Both the position numbers and the translations under genes were made by a program. Under the pieces are notes generated by a model, which had not been told where the DNA came from, ran no database searches, and worked only from the letters and a program-made list of their open reading frames with translations. A stretch of 64,000 nt of DNA from Chryseobacterium sp. Leaf180 (lineage in GTDB: Bacteria > Bacteroidota > Bacteroidia > Flavobacteriales > Weeksellaceae): assembly GCF_001424585.1 (NCBI RefSeq), contig NZ_LMPJ01000010.1:240288-304287 (forward strand). The letters run 5' to 3'. Positions 18,460-26,259 of the stretch are shown here, piece by piece. Position 1 is the stretch's first letter. Every line of letters starts with the position of its first letter.

Positions 18460-19775
18460 TACTGTTTTTTAAATGTAAAATTATTAGTACCCTGAGAAAA
18501 TTTCATCGTCCCGCTCGGAGAATCAAAAATCAATTTTATGCCCGCCTGAGTAAATTCAAATTCTGTTTCTGAAACTGCATCCAGTGGAAAAGGCCCCTGA
18601 CCTGTTGCCTGAGCATTTAAAACTCCGTTTTCAGTAAAAATTTTAATATCCAGCGGGAAACCTGCAGCTTTGTAAAGGCCTTCATATTTTTTTAAAATTT
18701 CAGCTTTTACAATGGTATTTTTAAATTCAGGTATTTTGAAGTCTTTTCCAAAAGCCGCAAATGTTATTTTTTCTAAAAGCTCCTGCGGATCTTCCGAAGA
18801 CTGATTCGTGAGGTAACTTAAAGCAATATCCGCCTGCGGAAAATAATAAACTCCAGACCTGAAGCCGTCAATCACTCCTTCATGACCAAAACCAGCTTGA
18901 TTTTCAAACTGATTTTTAACCAACCCAAAACCATAATCATCCTGAAATTCGGTCATCAGCTGAAGACTTTTTTTGGAAACCAGTTTGCCGTTTGCCAAAG
19001 CTTTTATAAATGTTATAAGTTCTGTAGAGGTGGAAACAATATTACCGGCACCGATGGGCACGCTCATGTCTGATTCCGGCACCGGCACGTACATACCTAA
19101 ATATTGGTAAGACTGCGCCTGGTTTTCTGCTGTGTTGATTTTGCCGCCGACCTTTGTTTTTTCAAGTTTCAGGGGTTTTGTAATCATTTTTTCAACCAGT
19201 TCAGCATACGGTTTTAAATAAATTTTTTCTAAGATCAGACCCAAAAGAATATAATTGGAATTACTGTAGGCGTACTTTTTTCCAGGCTCGAAATCGCTGG
19301 GAAACTTTTTTATAAATGAAACAAGCGCACTTCCAGTCTGTGGTTTCATGTAAATATTGAGAAAATCACTGTCCTCAGTAAGATTATGAATGCCACTTCT
19401 GTGCTGCAGCAGATTCTTTACGGTGATCTTTTCCGCATTGGGGATTTCCGGATAGTACTGTGAAAGTTTGGTATCCGTTGAGATCTTTCCTGTTTCCACT
19501 GCCTTCATTATTAAAACCGCTGTAAAAGTTTTAGAAACCGAACCCACACGGTATTCCGTATTCATATTGGCTTTCTGTTGCTTCGGTACATCTGCCATCC
19601 CAACAACTTTTAGAAACACTGAATTATTACGATCAGATATCGCAAAACTACCCATGACCTTGTGATGCACATACAAACTGTCTATATACGCAGCCAACTT
19701 TTCGCGTGGTTTGGTCTGAGAAAACATGCATCCGTAAAACCCGAGAATTGTAAAAAGATATATTTTTTTCAGCAT
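18459..19775 (-). CDS. Serine hydrolase, beta-lactamase/penicillin-binding fold
   Basis: 438 residues with an N-terminal signal. The class C beta-lactamase-like domain has the SxxK motif SVSK (Ser79, Lys82), the YSN motif (170-172) and a HEG motif replacing KTG. A C-terminal beta domain of about 100 residues follows (from about 345), as in many esterase/D-aminopeptidase-like members. It could act on peptidoglycan peptides, esters or peptides; true lactamase activity is not implied. Coupled to the small downstream gene. Confidence 0.85.
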   Translation of the reverse strand: MLKKIYLFTILGFYGCMFSQTKPREKLAAYIDSLYVHHKVMGSFAISDRNNSVFLKVVGMADVPKQQKANMNTEYRVGSVSKTFTAVLIMKAVETGKISTDTKLSQYYPEIPNAEKITVKNLLQHRSGIHNLTEDSDFLNIYMKPQTGSALVSFIKKFPSDFEPGKKYAYSNSNYILLGLILEKIYLKPYAELVEKMITKPLKLEKTKVGGKINTAENQAQSYQYLGMYVPVPESDMSVPIGAGNIVSTSTELITFIKALANGKLVSKKSLQLMTEFQDDYGFGLVKNQFENQAGFGHEGVIDGFRSGVYYFPQADIALSYLTNQSSEDPQELLEKITFAAFGKDFKIPEFKNTIVKAEILKKYEGLYKAAGFPLDIKIFTENGVLNAQATGQGPFPLDAVSETEFEFTQAGIKLIFDSPSGTMKFSQGTNNFTFKKQ

Positions 19776-19820
19776 ATCATAAATTTACAGATAGGTTGAG
19801 AATTCCGATGATTTGTTACA

Positions 19821-19852
19821 AAAAAAGTGAAGTTTTCAGGCTTCACTTTTTT
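19821..19852 (-). terminator. Terminator after thyA
   Basis: AAAAAAGTGAAG (19821-19832) pairs with CTTCACTTTTTT (19841-19852). It lies downstream of thyA on the minus strand, where the A-run becomes the T-run. Confidence 0.85.
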
Positions 19853-19888
19853 ATTTATTAACTATTTAAAACAGTTTCTTTTAAATAT

Positions 19889-20683
19889 CTAAATCGCAAC
19901 TGGTGCTTTAATTCCCGGATGAGGATCGTAATTTTCAAGTGTAAAATCTTCAAAAGTAAAATCAAAAATATTTTTAATTTCAGGATTCAGTTTCATTGTT
20001 GGCAAAGCTTTTGGCTCGCGCGAAAGCTGTCTTTCAACCTGTTCAAAATGATTATTGTAAATATGAACATCGCCAAAAGTATGAATGTAATCGCCCACTT
20101 TAAGATCACATACCTGAGCAACCATCATTAATAAAAGCGCATAACTGGCAATATTGAACGGCACACCAAGAAAAACATCGGCACTTCTTTGATACAACTG
20201 AAGCGAAAGTTTGCCGTCAGCAACATAAAACTGAAATAATGCGTGACAGGGCGCCAAAGCCATATTCGGAATTTCTGCAACATTCCATGCAGAAACAATC
20301 AGTCTGCGGGAATCGGGATTTTTTTTAATCTGATCAATCACCTCAGAAATCTGATCAACAATTTTGCCATCGGCGCCGCTCCAGCTTCTCCACTGCGCGC
20401 CGTATACCGGACCGAGATCACCATTTTCATCGGCCCATTCATTCCAGATCGAAACGCCGTTGTCAGTTAAATATTTAATGTTTGTATCGCCTTTCAAAAA
20501 CCAGAGCAACTCATAAATAATCGACTTTAAATGCACTTTTTTGGTCGTAACCAAAGGAAAACCTTCAGATAAATCGTAGCGTAGCTGATAACCAAAAATA
20601 CTTCTGGTGCCCGTTCCGGTGCGATCGGTTTTATCGGTTCCGTTTTCTTTGATGTGACGTAAAAGATCAAGATAGTTTTTCAT
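19889..20683 (-). CDS. thyA: Thymidylate synthase
   Basis: 264 residues, the same length as the E. coli enzyme. The catalytic cysteine is Cys146 in [11 protein letters not shown]; the dUMP-binding arginine motif [11 protein letters not shown], the QRSAD loop and the C-terminal KAPVAI are all present. It methylates dUMP to dTMP with methylenetetrahydrofolate. No dihydrofolate reductase gene is adjacent, although the two often go together. Confidence 0.98.
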   Translation of the reverse strand: MKNYLDLLRHIKENGTDKTDRTGTGTRSIFGYQLRYDLSEGFPLVTTKKVHLKSIIYELLWFLKGDTNIKYLTDNGVSIWNEWADENGDLGPVYGAQWRSWSGADGKIVDQISEVIDQIKKNPDSRRLIVSAWNVAEIPNMALAPCHALFQFYVADGKLSLQLYQRSADVFLGVPFNIASYALLLMMVAQVCDLKVGDYIHTFGDVHIYNNHFEQVERQLSREPKALPTMKLNPEIKNIFDFTFEDFTLENYDPHPGIKAPVAI

Positions 20684-20735
20684 TTAATCTGGAAAAAATT
20701 AAAAAAAAGCAATTTAAAAATTGAAATGGAGATTG

Positions 20736-20769
20736 CAAATTTAGACAAATATCAAGAAAATTTACCCAA
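20736..20769 (-). promoter_or_regulatory. Promoter of thyA
   Basis: On the minus strand, TTG (20767-20769) is followed after 23 nt by TAAATTTG (20736-20743), which fits the Bacteroidetes pattern TTG-N17-23-TAnnTTTG. The -7 box lies 52 nt before the ATG. Confidence 0.55.
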
Positions 20770-20838
20770 AAGATCACAAAAATAGGCATGTCTAAAGTAG
20801 AGAATGCCTTAATAATTAATCCTGAATAAATCTGTTAC

Positions 20839-21588
20839 TTAAATTGCTGTATAACCGCCGTCTACCAAATAATAGCCGCCCGTCATAAAAGAAGCTTTGT
20901 CTGAACTCAAGAAAAGCACCAATTCTGCAACTTCCTGTGAAGTTCCAAGTCTTCCCATCGGATGTTTGGCTATCAGCGCTTCTTTCATATCTCCGCTGGC
21001 ACTCTCCAGCAAAGGTGTCTCGATATAAGCAGGCCCAACGGAATTGCATCTGATATTTTTCTTTCCGTACTCTGCGCCTATATTTTTGGTTAATCCTACG
21101 ACCGCATGTTTCGCACTGGTGTATGCAGATGAAAGCGGTGCTGCCACACTGCCATGAATCGAAGCAATATTCACGATTGCGCCGCCGCCATTTTTTTCCA
21201 TCTGCTGAAGCTGATATTTGCAGCCATAAAAAACACCGTCCAGATTTATATTTAAGACTTTTCGCCAGTTTTCCAGAGAATAATCTCCGGTAAGATTTTG
21301 GTCGCCACCAATTCCGGCATTGTTGCAGGCAATATCCAGTCTGCCGTATTTTTCCACGGTAGACTGTACTAGATTTTCTACCTGAGTTGCATCAGAAGTA
21401 TCAGCTTTTACAAAAAAAGCTTCCCCACCATCTGCTTTAATCTTTTCTACAGCCTGTTTTCCGTGTTCATCATTTATGTCTGACACAACTACTTTTGCAC
21501 CTTCTTTGGCGTATAATTCCGCTATTGCCAAGCCGATTCCGGATCCGGCGCCTGTAACAAGTGCAACTTTGTTTTCTAAAATTCCCAT
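20839..21588 (-). CDS. Classical short-chain dehydrogenase/reductase
   Basis: 249 residues. The NAD(P) motif TGAGSGIG (12-19), NNAG (89-92), catalytic Ser143, Tyr156 and Lys160 (YTSAK) are all present. The Asp at about 37 (VVVSDIND) after the second beta strand favours NAD over NADP. The C-terminal YLVDGGYTAI is typical of the glucose-1-dehydrogenase/3-oxoacyl reductase-like group. The substrate is not predictable. It stands as a single transcription unit with a strong promoter match. Confidence 0.88.
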   Translation of the reverse strand: MGILENKVALVTGAGSGIGLAIAELYAKEGAKVVVSDINDEHGKQAVEKIKADGGEAFFVKADTSDATQVENLVQSTVEKYGRLDIACNNAGIGGDQNLTGDYSLENWRKVLNINLDGVFYGCKYQLQQMEKNGGGAIVNIASIHGSVAAPLSSAYTSAKHAVVGLTKNIGAEYGKKNIRCNSVGPAYIETPLLESASGDMKEALIAKHPMGRLGTSQEVAELVLFLSSDKASFMTGGYYLVDGGYTAI

Positions 21589-21620
21589 AATATTTTATAT
21601 TTTGATGTTTAAATTCATCA

Positions 21621-21650
21621 TAAATTTACGGAAATTCTTTATTGTCTCAA
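21621..21650 (-). promoter_or_regulatory. Promoter of the SDR gene
   Basis: On the minus strand: TTG (21648-21650), exactly 19 nt, then TAAATTTA (21621-21628), one base off TAnnTTTG. The ATG follows 32 nt downstream. Confidence 0.65.
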
Positions 21651-21699
21651 TTTTATTTAATAATAATTTTTTCTTAAATTCTGTCTATAAATTTCTAAA

Positions 21700-22140
21700 T
21701 TACAAAACATTAAGAATTTTCTGCTGCATATTGTTGACAGCAAAAAGATCACCAGCAGTTTTACCATGCATCGCTTTTGCCAATGGAGAATCTGCTGAGA
21801 CCGTCATGATTTTCTGATCTTCAAAAATAATTTCTCCCGCAGATACAGAAATATAAAAAAGTCCGTTTTCTGTTTGTATCAGAGCACCAGTCTGTACTCT
21901 TGAGCAGTTCTCTGTATTTAATTTCTGAAGTACATCCTGTTGTTTCAGCACTTCATTCAGCTGTCTCTGCACATTGTTGATTTCCTGCTGCAGCATTTCT
22001 CGCCCCGTTTCGTATTTGTCGCCCATCGAACTTTTGGTATCATTGCTTGAAGCGCGGGTTTCGGAAATCAGATTTTCAAAAGTCTGGATTTTCTCTGAAA
22101 TTTTTTCTTTCAGAATATTTAAAATTTGTGCTTTCTGCAT
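21700..22140 (-). CDS. GreA/GreB-like C-terminal domain protein with coiled coil
   Basis: 146 residues: an N-terminal coiled coil (about 1-85), then a C-terminal FKBP-like domain as in GreA (QTGALIQTENGLFYISVS, then SADSPLAKAMHGKTAGD). Homologues have sometimes been labelled 3-oxoacyl-ACP synthase, which the sequence does not support. It could bind RNA polymerase in the secondary channel, but I cannot confirm the acidic tip residues of a true cleavage factor. The start ATG 22140 was chosen because the residues before it belong to the preceding gene in another frame. It follows the GH13 gene by 7 nt. Confidence 0.7.
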   Translation of the reverse strand: MQKAQILNILKEKISEKIQTFENLISETRASSNDTKSSMGDKYETGREMLQQEINNVQRQLNEVLKQQDVLQKLNTENCSRVQTGALIQTENGLFYISVSAGEIIFEDQKIMTVSADSPLAKAMHGKTAGDLFAVNNMQQKILNVL

Positions 22141-22147
22141 TTTAAAA

Positions 22148-23500
22148 CTAAGATTTCTTTTCAAAAACAGCGAAATCAGAAACTTTGAAACTGAACTTTT
22201 TATCAGCAGTAAAATCTCTTTCAGACTGATCAAAAATATTTTTAAAACTACCGGAAAGTTGAGAATCATCGATGGTAAATTCTACCGCTTCTTTGGATAA
22301 ATTTAAAACCACCAAAACCTCAACTTCACCATTTTTTCTGATATAGGAAAAAATTTTATCGTCTGCAGAAGTTTTTAAAATATGAGTATAGGCCGCCGGA
22401 TCGCCACCTCGCAAAGCTTTATTTCTTTTTTTCAAATCAAATAATTTGCGGTAAAAATCTTCCAATTCGTAGTTGCCGTTCCATTTGATAGGATCTTTTT
22501 CAAAAAATTCAAGACGCTTCAGATTAGGCATTTCCTGTCCGGAATACAGCAAAGGAATACCGTTCCACGTTGCGGAGAAAACTGCTAAAGGTTTGGCAAT
22601 CGCGCCGTATTTTTCGTACTCAGTTCCGTTCCATGTATTTTCGTCGTGATTTGAAGTAAACCATGCGCGCATCGAATGACCGCCGATTTCAGAATACTGT
22701 TTCAGCAAATCTCTCAACTCAGAAAGTGGCTCATTTTTTTTGTGATAATCTTCAGTTTTATGCATCCATTTCCAGGAATAACTTGCATCAAAAACTTTTC
22801 CGTAGTCAGGATTTTCAAGCTCATCAAACTCACCGATCCAAAAAAGAGGCTTTACTTTTTCAACTTCAGATCTCGCCTGCTGCCAAAAATCAAGTTCCAC
22901 CCAAGAGGCAAGATCACAACGGAAACCGTCGATATTGGTTTCTTTTACCCAAAACTTCATTGCATCGATCATTGCCATGCGCAGTTCAGGTTTAGAAAAA
23001 TCGAGTTCAATAATATCATCCATCCCGGAAGCGATGTGAAAACTGCCGTCTGCATCTTTCAGATAATATTCAGGATTTGTTTTCGTCCAGACATGATCCC
23101 AACCTGTATGATTGGCCACCCAGTCAATAATAACTTTAAAACCAAGCTTATGCGCCTCATCTACGAGCATTTTAAAATCATTCAGATCACCAAATTCCGG
23201 ATTGATTGACGTGTAATCTGCCGCAGCGTACTGACTTCCTAAACTTCCTTTTTTGTTTTTCTGAGCAATTGGGGTAATGGGCATAAACCAGATCGTTTCT
23301 ACACCCATTTTCCGTAATCTAGGCAACTCTTTCTGAAATGCTTTGAATGTGCCTTCCTTTGTATATTGTCTTACATTAACCTCATAAATATTGGTCGTAT
23401 GTTTCCATTCTTGTGGTAAATCCATTTTTTTCTTTAAATTTTGTGTGCTGCAGGATGCGAGCGAAAACCCGATCATTAAAGCAAAAATTATTCTGATCAT
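22148..23500 (-). CDS. GH13 alpha-amylase family lipoprotein
   Basis: 450 residues with a lipobox LASC (Cys17), so probably membrane-anchored. The (beta/alpha)8 domain carries the GH13 motifs in order: DWVANH (126-131), GFRCDLAS with nucleophile Asp196, the acid/base Glu224 in WIGEFDE, and SNHDEN with His285-Asp286. A short C-terminal beta domain follows. It hydrolyses alpha-glucans or maltodextrins at the envelope. No SusC/SusD pair is adjacent, so this is not a polysaccharide utilisation locus. It is followed closely by the GreA-like gene. Confidence 0.9.
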   Translation of the reverse strand: MIRIIFALMIGFSLASCSTQNLKKKMDLPQEWKHTTNIYEVNVRQYTKEGTFKAFQKELPRLRKMGVETIWFMPITPIAQKNKKGSLGSQYAAADYTSINPEFGDLNDFKMLVDEAHKLGFKVIIDWVANHTGWDHVWTKTNPEYYLKDADGSFHIASGMDDIIELDFSKPELRMAMIDAMKFWVKETNIDGFRCDLASWVELDFWQQARSEVEKVKPLFWIGEFDELENPDYGKVFDASYSWKWMHKTEDYHKKNEPLSELRDLLKQYSEIGGHSMRAWFTSNHDENTWNGTEYEKYGAIAKPLAVFSATWNGIPLLYSGQEMPNLKRLEFFEKDPIKWNGNYELEDFYRKLFDLKKRNKALRGGDPAAYTHILKTSADDKIFSYIRKNGEVEVLVVLNLSKEAVEFTIDDSQLSGSFKNIFDQSERDFTADKKFSFKVSDFAVFEKKS

Positions 23501-23570
23501 GAAACTGCTTTCAACAAAATTAATGATTGTTATTTAAAAATAAGTTTGCAGCAGCAGAGTTTTTAATCTA

Positions 23571-23601
23571 ATAAAAAAATCCCCCGAAAAATTTTCGGGG
23601 G
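23571..23601 (-). terminator. Terminator after the acidic pRiA4b-type gene
   Basis: CCCCCGAAAA and TTTTCGGGGG (23581-23601) form a strong hairpin; the adjoining A-run on the plus strand gives a T-run on the minus strand. Confidence 0.88.
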
Positions 23602-23608
23602 AAATATT

Positions 23609-24205
23609 TTATAATCTGTCGCGATCGTCTTCGTCGTCAAATTCATCATCGTGATAATCATCCACATCGTCTTCATCATCAAAATCATCGTCTTCATCTA
23701 CGAAAGTTCCTGAGGAAGCAAAATCATCTTCGAAAGCAAAATCATCATCCATTAAAGGCATCGCCGATTTTTTACTTTTTGTGCCACCAGATCCTGATTT
23801 GCTTGGCGCTTTTAGCGGAGCATTCCCAAAACGGTATGTAGTAATCGGATAATTTACACCTTTTGTTTCGTCAACAATCTCTACCAGTTCGCAGAAAAAT
23901 TCCCATAGATCCAGCAAACCGTACTGAAACTGAGCTTTGTCGCCGCTGTCTTCAAAAGCTTCATCAATGTAAACATCAGACATGATCTCGCCATCGCCAT
24001 CGTCACTCATATCTTCCAGCGGAACACTTTTTACCACTGTGCCGTCTTCTTCCAAAAGATTGAAAGTAGAAAGCTCCTCACCACTCAGGTTGAAGGCACT
24101 TTTGATGCCTAAATGCAAATTCCAGAGTGTTTGTTTTCCTTTAATTTCTATATCTCGGAAGATGTCTTCCTTTGTATCTAATATTACTCGGATTTTGTAA
24201 ACCAT
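23609..24205 (-). CDS. pRiA4b ORF-3-like protein with acidic tail
   Basis: 198 residues. The N-terminal ~140 residues resemble the plasmid pRiA4b ORF-3 (IS1096 TnpR-associated) domain: VYKIRVILDTKEDIFRDIEI, then a TLWNLHLGI segment. The C-terminal ~50 residues are a long Asp/Glu tail, probably disordered. The function is unknown. The name comes from a domain first seen on mobile DNA, but nothing here suggests a transposon; the gene sits among chromosomal genes with a strong terminator. Confidence 0.75.
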   Translation of the reverse strand: MVYKIRVILDTKEDIFRDIEIKGKQTLWNLHLGIKSAFNLSGEELSTFNLLEEDGTVVKSVPLEDMSDDGDGEIMSDVYIDEAFEDSGDKAQFQYGLLDLWEFFCELVEIVDETKGVNYPITTYRFGNAPLKAPSKSGSGGTKSKKSAMPLMDDDFAFEDDFASSGTFVDEDDDFDDEDDVDDYHDDEFDDEDDRDRL

Positions 24206-24255
24206 ATCATTTTTCCAATTTCTTTAGCCTGTATCTCTTCATGATAACTCTACTG

Positions 24256-24263
24256 CAAATATA
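24256..24263 (-). promoter_or_regulatory. -7 box for the pRiA4b-type gene
   Basis: Minus strand TATATTTG, an exact TAnnTTTG match 50 nt upstream of the ATG. A TTG (24280-24282) lies 16 nt further upstream, slightly short of the usual spacing. Confidence 0.45.
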
Positions 24264-24332
24264 TAATATTTGATACCGACAAAAAATATTTAAAGATTTT
24301 TTAGGAAATAATTTTTCGTTACATTCTCTGCT

Positions 24333-25364
24333 TTACCTGCAGTTTTCCAGCATGAAACTAAACTTCGTACCTTCCAGATAAACGCTTTCTACCGTGATGT
24401 TTTCGTTGTGCGCTTCCAGTATGTGTTTTACAATGGCAAGACCAAGACCTGAGCCACCCTGCCGACGGCTGCGACTGGTTTCTACACGATAAAACCGCTC
24501 AAAAATTCTGGGCAAAAGTTCAGCTTTAATGCCCATTCCGTTGTCGATGACATCGATAAGAACTTTGTTTTTTACCATTGTAGTTTTTACGGTCACTTTT
24601 GCTTCCTGGCGGTTGGCGTAATGAATGGCATTTGATATCAGATTAATAAAAACCTGTGAAATTTTCTGCTTGTCAGCTTCCACAAAAATCTGATTCTGCA
24701 AAGTATATAGCTGCAAAAGAGTGTTGTTTTTTTCGGCTTCAAGATCCAGCAGATCAAAAATTTCTTTCACCAAAAGATTGATATCAAATTTTGATTTATT
24801 TAAATTGATTTCACCAGACTCTAAGCGGTTGATCATATCTAAATCGTTAACAATCGCGATGAGCCGTTCTACGGAAATACCGATCCTTTCGAGATATTTG
24901 TCGCGGATATTTAAATTATCAACTCCGCCATCTGCTAATGTTTCTACATAACCCTGGATGGAAAAAAGAGGAGTTTTCAGCTCATGGGAAACGTTTCCGA
25001 TGTATTCTTTACGGTAGCTTTCCATTTCCTTCATCATATCCATCTCGGTGACCTGCTGTTGATTGAAATCTGAAAACCGCTCACTAAGTTCCTTGAATGT
25101 GATATTATCCTGATTATCATACACAATTTCTTCAGGCAAAATCTTGGAAATTTTCCGAACCTGTTTCTTAGCGTAATAATTAAAAAGAAGTTCCAGAACC
25201 GTGTAATTGATAATAAACATCAGCACAATTCCAAGAAAAAGCCCAAGATTAAACTGTGAGGAATAATAATAGCGGTCTTTCAGTGTATCGAAAACGATCA
25301 CTAAAAAAAACATCACCATCGTGAGGAGGCATGATGCGACGAAAGTAAGTCTGTAGAATTTCAA
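24333..25364 (-). CDS. PhoR-type sensor histidine kinase
   Basis: 343 residues. Two membrane helices (about 8-25 and 41-62) flank a very short external loop, so there is no large sensor domain. The dimerisation motif NVSHELKTPLFS contains the phospho-acceptor His127. The N box (NLISNAIHYA) and the G boxes (DNGMGI, GGSGLGLAIVKH) are intact. It should phosphorylate the regulator encoded 30 nt upstream. It resembles PhoR in layout; the stimulus is not known. Response to phosphate is an inference only. Confidence 0.88.
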   Translation of the reverse strand: MKFYRLTFVASCLLTMVMFFLVIVFDTLKDRYYYSSQFNLGLFLGIVLMFIINYTVLELLFNYYAKKQVRKISKILPEEIVYDNQDNITFKELSERFSDFNQQQVTEMDMMKEMESYRKEYIGNVSHELKTPLFSIQGYVETLADGGVDNLNIRDKYLERIGISVERLIAIVNDLDMINRLESGEINLNKSKFDINLLVKEIFDLLDLEAEKNNTLLQLYTLQNQIFVEADKQKISQVFINLISNAIHYANRQEAKVTVKTTMVKNKVLIDVIDNGMGIKAELLPRIFERFYRVETSRSRRQGGSGLGLAIVKHILEAHNENITVESVYLEGTKFSFMLENCR

Positions 25365-25394
25365 ATATTAAATGGTAAGCTTTTATAAAGACAA

Positions 25395-26072
25395 TTAAAC
25401 AATCAGTTTATAACCAATACCTTTCAGTGTCTGGATGGTGTTGATACCCAGTTTTTCGCGGAGTCTTCTGATGTGTACATCAATCGTACGTTCGCCGACA
25501 ATCACATCATTGCCCCACACTCTTTCAAGAATTTCTTCCCTTTTAAATACTTTTTCGGTGTTTGAAGCCAGTAAATAAAGCAAATCGAATTCTTTTTTTG
25601 GAAGCAAAAACTGCTGTCCGCTTTTTGAAACTCTGAAGTTGTCTTTATCTATAATAAGATCTCCTATTTCAATCAACTTAGCATTATCGGAAACCTGAGA
25701 AGTCAGCTGTAAAAGCGCATTTACTTTAGAAATAAGAATCTTTGGTTTGATAAGTTTCACCACATAATCATTGGCTCCCGCCTGAAAACCGGCCAACTGT
25801 GAAAATTCTTCACTACGGGCAGAGAGAAATACGATGAGTGTCTTCTGAAGTTCTTTAATCTTTCGAAGTTCCTGGCACGTCTCTATTCCGTCTTTCTCGG
25901 GCATCATTACATCTAATAATATAAGATCGGGAATAATTTCTTTGGCTTTCTCGATTCCTTCATTTCCATTAGTGGCCGTAGTGATGTCGTAGCCTTCTTT
26001 CTCTAAATTGTAAGAAAGAATCTCTAAAATATCGAGTTCATCATCTATCAGTAGAATCTTTTTCTGGTTCAT
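25395..26072 (-). CDS. PhoB/OmpR-type response regulator
   Basis: 225 residues: a receiver domain (acidic pair Asp10-Asp11, phospho-acceptor Asp54, Ser84, Lys106) and an OmpR-type winged helix (about 130-225; GERTIDVHIRRLREKLG, TLKGIGYKL). It regulates transcription by binding DNA as a phosphorylated dimer. The conserved Lys-Pro of receivers is Lys-Leu here (Lys106-Leu107). It is first in the operon with the kinase and divergent from the TonB receptor gene, which makes that gene a likely target. Confidence 0.9.
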   Translation of the reverse strand: MNQKKILLIDDELDILEILSYNLEKEGYDITTATNGNEGIEKAKEIIPDLILLDVMMPEKDGIETCQELRKIKELQKTLIVFLSARSEEFSQLAGFQAGANDYVVKLIKPKILISKVNALLQLTSQVSDNAKLIEIGDLIIDKDNFRVSKSGQQFLLPKKEFDLLYLLASNTEKVFKREEILERVWGNDVIVGERTIDVHIRRLREKLGINTIQTLKGIGYKLIV

Positions 26073-26089
26073 TTTTATTTTTTACCAGC

Positions 26090-26097
26090 CAAAGTTA
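26090..26097 (-). promoter_or_regulatory. -7 box for the response regulator operon
   Basis: Minus strand TAACTTTG, an exact TAnnTTTG match 17 nt upstream of the ATG; a TTG (26122-26124) lies 24 nt further upstream. Confidence 0.5.
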
Positions 26098-26188
26098 ACA
26101 AAATTTAACCATCAGCACCGGCAATAAAATCCCGTTTACACAAACTTAATATAAACGGTGATTCCTTAATGTTCCGTTAAGAAAAAAT

Positions 26189-26196
26189 TAAATTTG
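26189..26196 (+). promoter_or_regulatory. -7 box for the TonB receptor gene
   Basis: TAAATTTG, an exact TAnnTTTG match 63 nt before the ATG at 26260, inside the 187-bp divergent region. No clear TTG at the right spacing; a regulator-dependent promoter could lack one. Confidence 0.4.
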
Positions 26197-26259
26197 GGTA
26201 AACCAGATGAGAGGTCATTGTTTTATTCCTTTGCAGCGAAGAAAATAGTAAAAAAGAAA

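Noticed and set aside
18459..19775. Beta-lactamase resistance gene
   Set aside because: SxxK and YSN are shared by many esterases and peptidases of this fold, KTG is replaced by HEG, and the extra C-terminal domain points to another hydrolase type.
22148..23500. Polysaccharide utilisation locus around the GH13 lipoprotein
   Set aside because: No SusC/SusD pair or further glycoside hydrolases are adjacent.
23609..24205. Mobile element, because of the pRiA4b/IS1096 TnpR-associated domain name
   Set aside because: No transposase, inverted ends or target duplications; the domain is common in chromosomal genes and the gene has its own promoter-like box and terminator.
26194..26259. 22-residue N-terminal extension of the TonB receptor
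   Set aside because: The extension overlaps a promoter-like box and disrupts the signal peptide; ATG 26260 gives a clean one.
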